Source: Spirometra erinaceieuropaei
Taxonomy: Eukaryota > Platyhelminthes > Cestoda > Diphyllobothriidea > Diphyllobothriidae
NCBI GenBank assembly: GCA_902702965.1
Contig: CACRXP010000394.1
Coordinates: 304,309 to 368,308 of the forward strand
Direction of reading: 5' to 3'
DNA length: 64,000 nt
The notes beneath the pieces are model-generated. The model saw only the letters and a program-made list of their open reading frames with translations. It did no database searches and was not told the origin of the DNA. Below are positions 11,586-25,200 of the stretch, one piece after another. Each line of letters begins with the position of its first letter. Position 1 is the stretch's first letter. A program made the translations under genes and the position numbers.

Positions 11586-12744
11586 AACTATATACTGACA
11601 GCACATGCTCTCGCCGCCGCGTACACACCAGGACGATGTCACTTAAAACAGAGAGGACGGCTTGCCTTTGGGCATGTTTTCGTTGTTTTATGCCAGTTTT
11701 TTTTCGTTCTATCATTTTTACGCGTTTTGTTCTTTTGCATGGTCCTCTGTCTTTTCTGCACCCCTCTTTTGTCTTTTTAGATTTAAGTTTTTTTATGCAA
11801 TTTGGGTTTTAATGCTTTCGCCGCAGCTTTTCATGACTTTCACCACTGGTCGCGCTGCCAGAGGTTCTGCCACTGGTCTTCCTAGATTACTAAGTTTCGC
11901 TTCAACGTCTACGCATATTATTACAGATAGCATTGATGCACGGGTCGTGCGATTTGGTCGAGATTCCTGGATTCCACTTTGATCCCCTATACAAATGGAA
12001 AGTAAAAGCAGGGTATTGATTTTCGGTTTGACTCTAAGCAATTGGAAGAGCTTATTTTTGGGTCTAAAACCCCCTGTTGATCCTTGCGCAAAACTCATTT
12101 TCTACCATTTAGGTACCCGGATACCCGTACTACTGCCCAAGTTGAACAGGTTAAAACTTCTGCCCTAGCAGAGGCTATAATTCACATTTCAAAATCGGTG
12201 GCTTTGTTTCCATATGACAACCTTTTCTGGACATTTATGAACATTTCAAACAAAAGCTGTGTAGTGTCGTCAATGTATTGTCGGGTTACTTTTCCTTCCT
12301 TCATGACTTTTTGGCGAACCCGTGGATCATACAATCATGCAATTACAGCATCGTACTCAACGCTTAGAAATTGCCTCAGTAGGCCCTAGCTCCCCTGTAA
12401 ATGCCTGCACTCTTCGTTCGTGGCTATTAATGGCATCTTCCATGCATACTACTTCTGCCACTGACCGTGTTTTGTCCTTGACATAATTTGTGCAGTTTTA
12501 CACACCTATCGCTTAGTTAGCATACCTCCGAAAACTAGTTCCCTAAAGTAGGGTTCGAGGCCAAGGTGATGCGGGCAAGCCGCGATAAGTCAAAGTTTGA
12601 CCCCCAGACGATATATTTCCTCAACATCGAAGCAAATTAAATTGTGTCTTAATAGGACCTTGGTTAGAAAGATTCGAACAAAGCGTGTTTCTTCACCCGG
12701 AAAGGCTACAGGCCGTAAATAATCCTGAAGGCTCAGATACGCGG

Positions 12745-12960
12745 CCTTGTCGCCGATGGCTGCGCACCGACCACAGCCGACGCGGACATTCAGCGGAATC
12801 TGAGCCTTTTCTCCTCTGGACTCGCCGAACTCGGAGTGACCATTAACTTGGGAAAAAGTTGGCCCTGCAATAATCACTCTAACAACGAGATACGAGTCCA
12901 TGGCCACTGTCAATGCCTAGCGTCTCAACGTTATAAGCCAGTTTTCCTACCTGCGAAGCG
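12745..12960 (+). mobile_element. RTE-like LINE reverse-transcriptase fragment
   Basis: One frame reads LVADGCAPTTADADIQRNL, then LFSSGLAELGVTINLGK. This matches the palm of tapeworm RTE-like LINEs, where LFADDCA, a Q-R-x-x-x-LF stretch and LxINxxKT are the rule. The catalytic FADD box is changed to VADG, so it is inactive. It lies just upstream of CHERP. Confidence 0.5.
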
Positions 12961-13232
12961 CAGTCTTGAGTCATAAAAGTAAACAAAAGTTTCGACCGCC
13001 TGCTTTGATTCCATAAGATAATCACACAACTGCAGCAAAGTCTAAATACAGAAGCAACTTCGGGATTGCAGCTAAGTGCCTCCGAATTTGAAGCCTTAAC
13101 AATAGCGCCTGCTTACGGGATTTCTGCCTTATCGAGTAGTGGCTTACGTAAAATCCTATCGATCCGCTTTTACTTTTTTGTTTGTATCCGGATATGTACT
13201 GATCTCCTATTCACTTCATCGTTTGACAGACC

Positions 13233-16200
13233 ATGTCTCGCTATTCCCCCTTGCCGCCGCCCGATGCTGAGTCCCGCAACATTATCGATAAACTTGCCCA
13301 ATTTGTTGCCCGAAATGGCCCAGAATTTGAGTCGATGACAAAGGAGAAGCAACGCGATAACCCGAAATTCTCGTTTCTTTACGGTGGTGAATTTTGTGAT
13401 TATTACTACCATAAGGTTGAAGAGGAGCGTAGTCTAATTTTGAAGCAGCAGCAACAGTTGGGTCCTGGCGGTCCTAACGTAAGTGACTTGCCATTTTTGT
13501 TATTAGACACAAAGTTTTATTTTGTGCGAACAGCGGCATATTTTTGACTCCAACTGTTTCCTCTCTCAAGTATCAGTGGGGAGGGGCTGGTAGAATGGAC
13601 CGACACTATGGTCGGGCGCCGCCATGGGACGACAGGTCGGGTGGCGGTGTCTCAGCGCCTAACTGGCAGCGTTACGGCTCGCCGTCAGGTGGTGGGCCTC
13701 ATGGTTGGCAGCAATCCCCTGGAGCCTGGTCTCACCCTGCTCCCCCGCCTCCCTGGTGCCCACCAAGACCGGGCGTCATGGGAACTCCTTCGGCCTATCC
13801 TGGTCCTGATGGTGTACCCTCCGCCCCGTTTCCACCGCCACCACCACCATCGCACATCCCACCTCGCGTGTTTGGATACCCTCCTCATCCTGGCTTTCCA
13901 AGTATGCCCACACCAGTCGATGACGCGAATTCCTACCAACGACCGCCTGCATCTCATTCCTTTAGCGAGGCGGACGTTAAGAATAGTGAAGAAAATTTGA
14001 AGGCTCAACACGACAGCATTATGGAGCAGAAAGCAGAGGCGATTCGCCGGTGCATTAATGAAGCTCGAGAGCAAGCTATTAAAGCTCAGTGCGACAAATT
14101 GGACGTCTCGTTGCCGGAAATCAATAACGTAAGAAAAGTGGGATATTTTATTTAGCATGCTTCTGGTCGTACTTCAACTCCTCTCTTTTTATATTTAACC
14201 ACAGCTTTACTTACTTTGGCAGTTATTTGTTTTCTTGAAAATCATACAACGGCCGTGTTAATGACTGTTTTCGAAAGAAGTCCTGCTTTGTTAATCCTTC
14301 TCGCAGAAATATGCGAGCATCAAGGTTTGCCCTTTAAATAAGTAATTTAGCCTCGTCGGTGTTGGCCCTTTGTTGCCCTCCCACCCTGCCGATGAGAAAA
14401 ATTGGATCTAGCTCATGCCTCGGCCAAAATTGTTACGAACCAGCAGCTCACTATGCAGCATTTTTTTTCCAGTAGACACCTACCAAAATCTGGCCTTCTA
14501 TTGTGTTTGAAACCATTAAAGAAGTACAGTTTTCAGCTGCAGCAATTAAGGGTCAGCTTTTGCCTCTTGACTCCATGTGAACTTGCCATTTCACATTCTC
14601 CTCAATTGTCGGACACTTATAAGTAGATAGGGATTGTAGAAATATCCTATTCTTAACTGCGTCTTAGTTATAGGAATCAATTCACATCAAGGGATATTTC
14701 TTGCAGAAATAATTTTACACTCAACTGCCATTTAGCGGCAATTTTTTAAACGCAAACTGTAGGAAACGGGGAGGTCGTAAACTTATGCCACCGAGCGGAG
14801 TCTGAGAGGAGGAGATATTGATAAATCGCATAGGTGGTTGAACTCCTAGCCGGGAAGACGGGCTGCCCGTTAGCATAGCTGCTTGCTACCCGGCGCGTCC
14901 ACAGGTGGCAGATAATGGAAGGGCCCTCAGTGAAGGCTAGCGGAGAAATAAGTGGATCCAGGCCTGACGAATAAGCAGTCGCGGACCAGCAGCGACAGTG
15001 CTACCTGGGTGCGGAGGGCTGATGTCTGGAGCACTGAAAGCCTTATAAAAAACGCCGCAAAACCAGATGACGACACTGTGACATGACGATCGCGGACCGC
15101 CATAAGTTTGTTTGCCGCCTCTGCCTTGTGGTTAGGCTTTTAAGCCAAAGCCCTCGAGGAGACAACCTCAAACAAACAATTTGAGCGGCTGTTGGGGACC
15201 CGCCTGTATCCGAAATTCCTAAAAAAACCTCATGAAATATGTGCAGTATCACGACCCATGCTACAGCGTCCGCGGGAACCGACGCGCCCCGGAACCTTGG
15301 TCCAATGTTGCGGGCGAATAGTATTCGAGCTGGACAACTCAATCGGAGACGGACTCTTGATAGTGGATTCTGGAATGTACGAATGTTACTGGACCCTGGT
15401 ACCCAAAGTCTGACCATGCGCAGCTTTAATCGGTACAATGTGAATGTCTGCTGTCTGTATGAAGTTCGATTTCCTAACTCAGGCCCTCGAGAAATAAAGA
15501 TTCCTGGAATCGGCTCACACTTCACCCTATACCACACCGGCTCACGCGACTTTTCTGGCAGACACGGTGTGGCAATCGCTGTCTCGAATCAAACGGACCT
15601 CGCATGCTTGGGAACCTATCAATGACCGTATGACCTACATACAAATGAAGGGTCACTTCACCAACATCTCCCTTGTCTCTGTGTACGCACCACCTTCAGC
15701 AGCAAAACAGCACGATAAAGAGGCGTTTTACTCGCAGCTTCAAGCGTTAGTTGACAGACACCCTCGCCGTGATCTACTGATTGTTGCTGGAGATTGGAAT
15801 GGTCGGACTGGACCCGACGACTCCATAAATAGTCATCTTATTGGCCGCTTTGGGCGTGGTGCTCGATGTGAAAATGGCGAGAGATTGCTGAGCTTCGCTG
15901 ATCAGATCCGACTTCTTGTCATCAGCACGTGCTTCCAGCATCGCAAGAAACATCTGCTGACCTGGTATTCAAACGACGGTCATACGGCCAGCCAGATTGA
16001 CTACATCCCAGTCAACTCAAGATTCCGCAGCTGGGTTCACGATAGCAGAGCGATGCGTGGTGCGGAGAATGGTAACGCCCATGGGTCCGACCATGTCCTC
16101 GTTCGTACACACTTGAAAGTTCGCCTCTCACCCGCGCCAAAAGTGCCTCGTCCTAGACGCCTCGATTTCAAAAAACTCTGGCACGGTCCTGTTTTACGAC

Positions 16201-19200
16201 CCGAGTCGACAGTGAAGGCAGTAACCAGTGGTCGTCACCGAAAACATCAGTCTATGGGACAGCTGATAATATCCTCTGATATACCCAGCCACGCCGCAGT
16301 GACTGGATCAACGTAAGAACCCTGCAGTTGTCTGCTCTGACGGCTGGAGCTAGATCCCGTAATGATGATTCCTTCCGCCGACTTCGAAAGATTACGGTAA
16401 GGTCGACAAGGAATGACCGGAAGCAATATTGAGCTGAAATAACGACCACAATGGAACAGGTCTCGAACGTTGGTGACACTCGAAAACTCTACCAACCTAT
16501 CTGCCAGGATAGTGGTAAACCCTCTACACAGAGTGGCTCCGTTCGCGACGTGAATGGCGCCCTTATTGCCGACATCTCGGCCACAATCGAGCGTTGCGTG
16601 GGCACTTCGAACACCATCTCAGCTTCGATACCTAACCCACCACGCCCTTGGTCTCCTCTGGAGCGGAGTTTCTTCCCTCTCCAAACTGTGCAGTGTCATA
16701 CGACCCCCTTCTGAAGGAGAAATCGCCTATTCCATACGAAAGCTACACAACAACAAGGCACCCGGAGGGAACGATATACCCGCTGCAATCTACAAATCTT
16801 GTGTCGATACTCTGGTGCCCTGGTTCAGTGAGGTGATTGAACAAGCGTGGGGAGACGCGGTTGTTCCCGATCGTTGGGGTTCAAGGATCCTTGTACCTAT
16901 CCTCAAGGCAAGATGCGAGAACTACCGCAGCGTGAGCCTCATCGACGTCGCTCCGAAGGTCATCGCCGTCGTCCTACTCAGGCGATTCCAGGCTGTGCGT
17001 GACTATAGGACAAGGCCTGAGCAAGCCGTTTTTAGTGCTGGACGTGGATGCGCGAACCAGGCATTCACACGAAGGCGTATTCTCGAATCTCGTCATAGCT
17101 ACCAGCAACCGGCGGCCGTCTACTTTGCTGACTTTGCTGCCGCTTTCGATTCCGTCCATCGTGAGTTCCTCGTGTGCGGATAATGACACTAGATGGCGTA
17201 CCGCCAAGACTATCGCCATGCTTAAGGCCTATTATCGATCAACCACTGCGAGAGTTCTAATCCACAACAATCTTTCCGGACCGTTTGATATTAGGTCTTG
17301 GCGTTCGACAGGGTTGCATCCTGCCGCCCATTCTGCTCAACTAAACTCGGTAGGACCCTATACGGAGGTGACGGTATTGAGTTTAAACCCGGAAGCCCAC
17401 TGACTGGTCTCGATTATGCCGGTAGTATTACCATACTTGCCGCAAGTTTTGGTGATCTGCAGTCTGTGGTGTCACGGGTAAATAAAACCGTTAAATCGGT
17501 CGGTTTATCCATAAACGCTGGGAAAACTAAAGTGTTTTCAAGCTGCATCCCTGACCAGGAGAAGGCACCTCTCGGGACTGATGGCTGTAAATTTGAAGAA
17601 GTAGACCGTTTTAAATACCTCAAGGCAAGGCTGCTACCGAATGGACAAAGTGAGGACGAAATTGTCTCCCGAATTTATGCTGCCCGCCGGGTCTTAAGCT
17701 TTAGAAAATGCCCATGAATCCGACGTGAAATCTCCATCGCCACTAAGATTCGCGCGTATCATGCATCTGTCCGGTCTGTCCCTCTCTATGTTTGTGAATG
17801 CTGGCCTGTGCGCGTGGAGGACGGGCGAAAAATTGGGAGTATTTGAGCACCACTGCTTGGAGACGATCCTTCGAGTGAAGTACACCGACTTCGTCTCAAA
17901 TGAGACAGTCCGCACTCGCCGCGACAATATCGCAAGGTTATCTGTGGCCATCCAAACATGCGACTGAGGTGGTTTGGGAATATTCTTCGTCGTTCACCTC
18001 AGGATCTCAGTGTTACTACCCTCGATCCGGCACCGTTACTCCATTGGAGGCGTTGAAGAGGGGGTCAACTCAAATGCTGGCTCGAGACAGTTCATCAGGA
18101 CATGGAGGTGGTTCTCGGACCTTCGGTATTCGGTCTCCGTCGTTGGTGAAGAGAACGGATTGAGCTGTCTAGATCTGCTGCCTTGGATCGTTACGCATGG
18201 GGAGGTACAGTTCGAGATATCATCGAGGCCGGCTAAATCAGACATGATCACAGCCGTACTAAGTGCGAGTACAAGTAAGTAAACCTGCGCGAATCATGAG
18301 GTCCGCCGTTCGGTACTGTCCTACTACCCAGGCCTGTGACCTCCTCAGCTTCCTGTATTTTGCATCGAGAAAGTAGTTGCTACTTTCAAGAGTAGCAGAC
18401 CTACGAGTTTTATCTAAGTAACAACGTTATTTTATGCCCCAATCGCATCATTCACGTTCGTATAGGAATTCGAATTATCCGCTTCAAAATTCTTTTGTAA
18501 TTACAGTCCCTTTGCTGCCATTTCAGGTAGTTCAGCCCCTGATTGAATCCTGCACCAAAGAGAACATTGCAAAGGGCAAGAACTGGGCTGTGGACCAGAT
18601 GTCAAAAAGTGAGGATCTCACAAGTCTGATGGGAGAATATTTACTCTATCGTGTGGCCAGCACAGACGCCACCTTCGACCTTCGCTTGCACATTGTTTAC
18701 TTGTTGAATGACCTTCTCCACCACATTAAGCGCCGAGGTGTGACATCCCACTTTCAGGTAAGTTTTTCTGCCAACTTAACTTATACCGTCAAATAATAGG
18801 GGCAATTAATCACTTTTCTCCTTTACCGAAATGCCAACTTGAGATATCAAGTGACATGCCTGTTGCGCCTACTTGCTACCTCCGTAGGATGCAAAAGAGG
18901 GTCCTGCACGAATAAATGACCCGACCCAACACCCACGTATGGCTCTTGTAGAAAAACGTGACGATCGAGGTGAGGGGCGGTTGGAGCTACGCCGCTGCAC
19001 TGACTCATGGCATGTGTTACTCTGGCCGTGCTGAGTCTGTGTGGGACCATGAAGAATAGCCATGCGTGCATATCGTGCACGTTAGACAAGGGCTCACTTT
19101 GCGTTAAACACCTTCCAGTCTTGTCATCAGCTGGCTGACAGGCCAATACCGGCGATTGGGAGACGAGAGAGAGAAGCTGATGTCAAGGCACCTTTCTTCA

Positions 19201-22200
19201 TCGAAATTTGGCACGTTATTGTCCATCATAAACCTGATAAACATGAAACTCAAGATGCACTAAGAGTTGTGACCTGAACGATTGCAACCGCGCACAATTC
19301 CGTCTCTAGGCGCTTGTCACTGGGACATGGAAGAGGAACGAGGGAGTGTGCTCGACCAATTTCGGGCCCTGCTCTTAGTTCCTTATTAGCAACGATATAC
19401 GCTTTTAAGCTGTCACATGTTAACAGTTATGGCTGGAAAGGAACTCGGCCGAGGGCCAGGTTGCAACGGCTCCCTTAGTGTGACCATTTACCCACTTGCA
19501 CGATGTTCAAGCAATGATCACACCAAGTGCGACGATCCCGGATGAAGGGGGGAGCCGTAAATGTTCATAGGTATGCGGTAGCATGGCTAATGCATCCTAT
19601 AAATACCGCAGCCCCTTGTGCAACAACCACCCGTTTCTGCTTTTTTGCCCCTGATGATGGATTCGAGTAGGAATCCGAAACGTCAGGCTAATAAAGGTCT
19701 TTTCCCGACGATCGTGTCTCCTTCGTCAAGCTCTCCCTTGTATCCTAGTACCCATGAGTTTAGTTACCGGGCAGTGAGTGGAACGCGTGGCCGGACCCTT
19801 CATTTTGCTAGCCACGCCGCCCATGCCCGTCTCCAGTCGCTATGTTCAGCGGAGCATAGTTGATGTGAGAATAATGAATGAACTGGATGCATCGCAGGTC
19901 TGATTCACTATAAAAATATTCATTTACAGATCATCACTTTGTCCTCAAAAGTGGCGAATATACGGTCAAACTATTGAATGAATGTAAAGATGTCAATCTT
20001 GTCTCTTGCTGGATGGCTTATACTGGTATTCTCGTTCACCTGATTCATGGGGTTCCCCGGAAATTCTAGGCCCAGATGAATCCAGTGGTAACCCTACGTT
20101 CTACTTATTGGTATGAGAGCAAAGTAGGATCCTTCTTGAAGTTGGGAATGCAGGATATTTCTGGAGATCGCAAGAGAGGTCGTAAGTATCAAAGTAGCTC
20201 ACGCTCTTTGCCGGAATGCCCTGGTAGACAGCCTTTCTGAGAAAGTAGCCATGAGCTTTTCCTCCTTGACAGGTGTGGGATTCGAAAGTGCATAGGGTAA
20301 TTTTTACGTATGACTGATAGCTTACAGCAAAAGAAACCCGTAACTGCTTACTTTATAAAGAACACCGGCCGTCAACATTTGGCCCTTCTGACAATTTCTG
20401 GCAGCCTCCGAGAAGATTTAAAAAAAATCTGCCAAGGTTCCTAATTAGTTACGATTTCTTATGCCTGTCGCCGTCCTGGAAAGATCTTTTACCTGATCAG
20501 AAAAAATATTTGTGACACGCTTGTTGTACACGTTCAGCAGTGATATTGCTCTTTGTAGGACACTCTTCACAAAATCGTCGTACCAATATACTGCCTGGCC
20601 GTGGAAATGGCTGACAATGAAAAACAGGCAAAATTGACGCGTGTGCTTGATCTGTGGGACACGAACGGCTACTTACCGCCGGATGTCCTCAAAAATATGC
20701 GGTTGCCGGACTGTGATGAATTCCTTCGCAAGTGGAAGGAAGAGCAAAAGCAGGTGAGAGGCCTACATGTCGCTCGCAGTTGTACTTTATAAAAAACTTC
20801 ACTTACAGTCAGCCTGCGACTAGTCATTGCCATCCACCGCCTGCTCACTTTCCGCTTTAATAATTTTCAACGTAAAAGTTCATTGAACGTAAACCCATGT
20901 AGTTTTCCAAAATCAAAAGTAACTAGTAACTTGGGTTTTTAGAGGCTTTTGCTCTCGCCAATACGATTTCATTTTCGTTTTTTGTGACATCTAAAGCTAA
21001 GAAGGGAATTCCGGACAGTGCCAGTTGAAGAACGATAATGACGCATTTTACGACAGCAATAGCAGCTAGGCAACTTCACTATTGCCGTCACTGTCGGGTA
21101 CCCTGTGAGCCGCTTTAACATTCAGAAACATAATAATTTTTCCGACATTGTTTTTTTACCTATTTGTTTCGAATGTTGAAAAGTTATTCCTTAGAATTAT
21201 GGGAAAGTTCACGTTTTAGTATTGCGTATAAATTATTGAATTCTAGTTGGAGAAACAGCGCTCCATTGCCGTAGCATCCAGGAGGAACTAGGGACATCTA
21301 CTGGGAGACGTTCTTGCGAGCTTGAAGTCTAACTGACTTCGTTGCAGCATTCGAAAACATATTTAAACATGCTAACTGAGAATCAAGCTTTGGTTACCAT
21401 TAACGTTTACCTACACAAGGTGCTATCGGTGCCAGAATTAGAGTCCACAGATTATGAACAGCGATTAAACTGCGTAATTCGAGTTCAGTAGATCGTTAGG
21501 GAGGACGATGGCGCTATATGCACAGGTTGATAGCAGGGAATAAGTCCCAGTTTCGGCTGAATAACTCTGTAAATAGACAGAATGCCAGCTTCTGAAGCAT
21601 CATCCATTCATGGGCATGAATTGCACCCTGTCAGGGTCACGGCAGGATATCTGGTCATTACTTTTTTGAGGAAGGAGATGGAAATGCAGTTGCAGTGACC
21701 GACGGTTGGTGTCGATCAGTGCTGGAAAATTTTTTGTGCCCTGCAATGGAGAACAGAATATGATGGCGGCATGACAAAGTAATTGCCCTACAGTGCAGCT
21801 AATAAGATAGGCTTTCAAAAAGTAAATAATTTCGCAAAATTCAGATTTCAGTTGACGCCTCCATTTTCGCCCGGTTTAACGGCATTGGGGGTTTTTCCAT
21901 GGGACTCACTGCCCATGGGATGGGATGTATATTGATAAGCCTGAAGCATTCCTGCGTCAAATAGGGCAATATTCAGGGTGAAGTTCAATCATTGCTAAAA
22001 ATACCTCAAAAAGATCCTGCGCCTCGAATCGGAGAAGGGAGATCACTTGCGCGGCACTATTCTCCCTACATGGTTAAAAATTCCTGTTTTCGTACTCCAT
22101 ATCATTAGAAAGGCGAATAAACATAGCCAAACAAACATTTACTCGATTTTTAAGTGTAAAGGCACTTATGGGTCGCTCTATACTATCATTACTGCTACCG

Positions 22201-25200
22201 CCACGCCGCTATTACTACTACTGCTGCCGCTGCTGTCTGTGTACGTTTCTGCTCATATATCTATTTGCCGCGCTTGCCAATGATGTAGCCTTGCCGATTT
22301 TTTGTGGGTTACTGTCTGATTTGTCCTACTTTACCACCTTCTGCCCCTTGACCTTGAACAGATCTGCGAAGCCAGGATCGCGGCCATTGAGTCTGAGCAC
22401 AACGAACGCTACGAGTCAATGCGAAAGCAGCATGAGCAATTCGCGGAACATGTTCGCAAGTCCATAGCGGCGCGCGAAGAAACGGCATCTTCCGCAGCGA
22501 CGGGCGGCAAGGCAGGGGAGGGTGTAAACGAGAGCTCTCAGCAACCAAACACTGAGGATGTGAGGAACAATGTTTCCGAGTCAGAAAGAAAACCCGAGGA
22601 TTTCCGCGTAGAGGAGCATGTTCCACCACCTCCTCTGCCATTTGACCGTCCACCGATGCATGTGAGTCTCTCTGTGCGCCCACACCCTTCTCCAGTCTTA
22701 CCATTGGAGCACGATGGGTGTGGGGAAGAGAGATTAGGGCCGATTATGTTCAAGTCTCTCACGCACAAGTTAACCTTGTTTTCCCCCAAGTGCTGCTATT
22801 CCTCGTGAAGTCCGGCGAACTAATATGCTTCGAAAATGAGAGAGGCAGCGTGGTACCAACCAAAGGTAAAAGTAAGCAGTAGTCGGCCCGCAATGGCAAC
22901 AACCACCACTACAACGGTGCCCATTATAGATGCAGCAGCCCGCGGCATGGTGTCGCATCGCCAGTATAAAGTATCAGCAGCGTATATATGTGAAGGATTT
23001 CTCGGTATCTGCAGCTCATGCTACCTACCATGCTACTTTTTAAATGTTCAGAACCGAAGCCGCCAGGATGTTCTTGTTCTACCTCAGCACTCATCCTCAC
23101 ATAACCTCGCGGACCTAACACACTTTCGTTTTCCCGTTTGTCTTACCCAGGACCCTAACTTTCACCCGTGGATGTCTGCAGGCGGTCCTCCTCCGATAAA
23201 CAATGCTGGATACCTCCCACCTCCGGGCGAGCGTTCCGACCGCTACCCCCCTGGTGCCTACGATCCCCCCCGACACTTTGACGGTCCACCCGGTTTTCCG
23301 CCGCCAGCACCACGCGATCCTGAAGGCTGGCATTATCCCCCGGCCGGCTACCCACCACGTCGTGGCCCAGGTGACGATGACATGTACTACAGGGGTGGCA
23401 CTGACGATGACGGTCACTACGACTCCTACGAGATGCGTGGAGGTCCTTATCGCGGCGGACCCCGGGATCGGCATCGTGCAGAAATGGCGCACGGGCCCGG
23501 TATGCTGTGCTTTTTTCTTTGAAATCCGTGCGCCTACGGGTGTTTCTACTTCTCTTTATATTTGACCGGCCAGAATTTTTTTGAGTTACCTATAAACTTT
23601 GTTTGCTCAGGTGGCATTTACGAAGGCGATGACTACTATGATGAATATCGCCCCTCCGATCGCTACCATTATTCACGTCGGTACCCAGAGGGAGGTGGCG
23701 GCTCATACGAAGGTCGTGACTGGGATCACCGCGCAGGCCGTCACTCAGGCCGATCGCCGCCACCCGCCTCAATGCGACGCGACTCGCCCTCTTCTCTGGA
23801 ACCTGACCAACAACACCACCCGCGAGCACCGTCACCGACACCCCCAGCAGCAGCGGCAGCGGCAGCACCGCAACAACAGGCTCAGCAGGCACCAGCCACT
23901 TTGCCTCCACCTCTTCCTCGGGCACCCTCCCCCAGCGACCTCGTTCCCAAAGTACCGCACTGGCAGCTGCCCGCCGGTCTGATGCACTCTCTTATAGCAT
24001 TACGAGACTTCGAGTTTAAGCCTCTGGACACCAGCAAACTGCGTCTCTTGCCGATGGAACCCCCCTCGGAGCATCTGCTTCGTGCTATAGACGCTTTCTA
24101 CTCGCCGCCCACACACGATCGGCCACGAGATCCAGAGGGCTGGGAGCAACTGGGTCTTTATGAGTTCTACCGGGCTAAAGAAGAGGCGCGTCAACGACTT
24201 AACTCCAAAAGGGAGAAGCCAAAGGTACTGTTCCGTGCTCCATTTTTTCATGAATTTCTGTCCTTCGTCCCACCCTCTGATGCATTTCATTTTGATAAAT
24301 GATTGTCTTGGCAGTAGAATTTTGTGCCCGGTTTGTTTACACTTCTTGAACTTCTGGTCTACTGCAGGCTGCCGGAAAAGAGTCCAAGCGCGTCAGAACT
24401 CTCAGTAGCAGCAGTGCGGCCATCTCCGACACGACAACTAGTGAATCTGAAGAGCGAAAAGAAGACGAAGATGAAGCCGACAACGACAAGAAGAAAGATA
24501 AAGAGGAGAGGGAGGATGACGACAACCCGGACGCTCATCCCTTCCGTATGTTTGATCGACGTTCTGTTTCCGGTGCCAACAGTCGAGGTCCACCGCATTT
24601 GGCCTACCTAACTGCCTACCCAGTCACCGCCATCGGCCAGGCCATACGAACCGGTCCGGCTGCTCTACTTGCTGTTCCACCACCCAACTTTGGCCTGAAA
24701 TCTGCCGTGCCGGCGGACGGCGGTCACCATTCTCTCATAGCGCCAGCCAACTCCACAGCATCGTCCAACTTTAGCGGCGAACCGTCGGGCGCGGATCGCA
24801 CCTCTGCTCTGCCATCAAGTACGTTCGCGCCGTCACAAACGGCTGTTGCGCCGCCTGTGGGCTACATGAACTTCCCCCCGCCACCCATACCTGGGCCCAC
24901 ACCAGCAACTGGACCTCCGACGCAGTTACTCACACGTGACTCCGTGAGCTATCGTCGTTTCGACAATCGTCGTCGATCGCGCTCCCGATCAAGGTCGCGT
25001 TCGAGGTCCCGCTCCTACTCTCGCTCGCCTTCGAGGTCTCGGTCATCCGGGTGGGTTCGTCTTTTAGTGGTAGTGAAATTTACTACGACATTTGTCTGAT
25101 AATTTGGTATATCTCACCTTGAGCTGCATTTAAAAAAAAACAACTGCGAATTTGGTTTTAGGTCCCGGTCCAGGTCACGATCTCCCTCGCGATCACGGTC

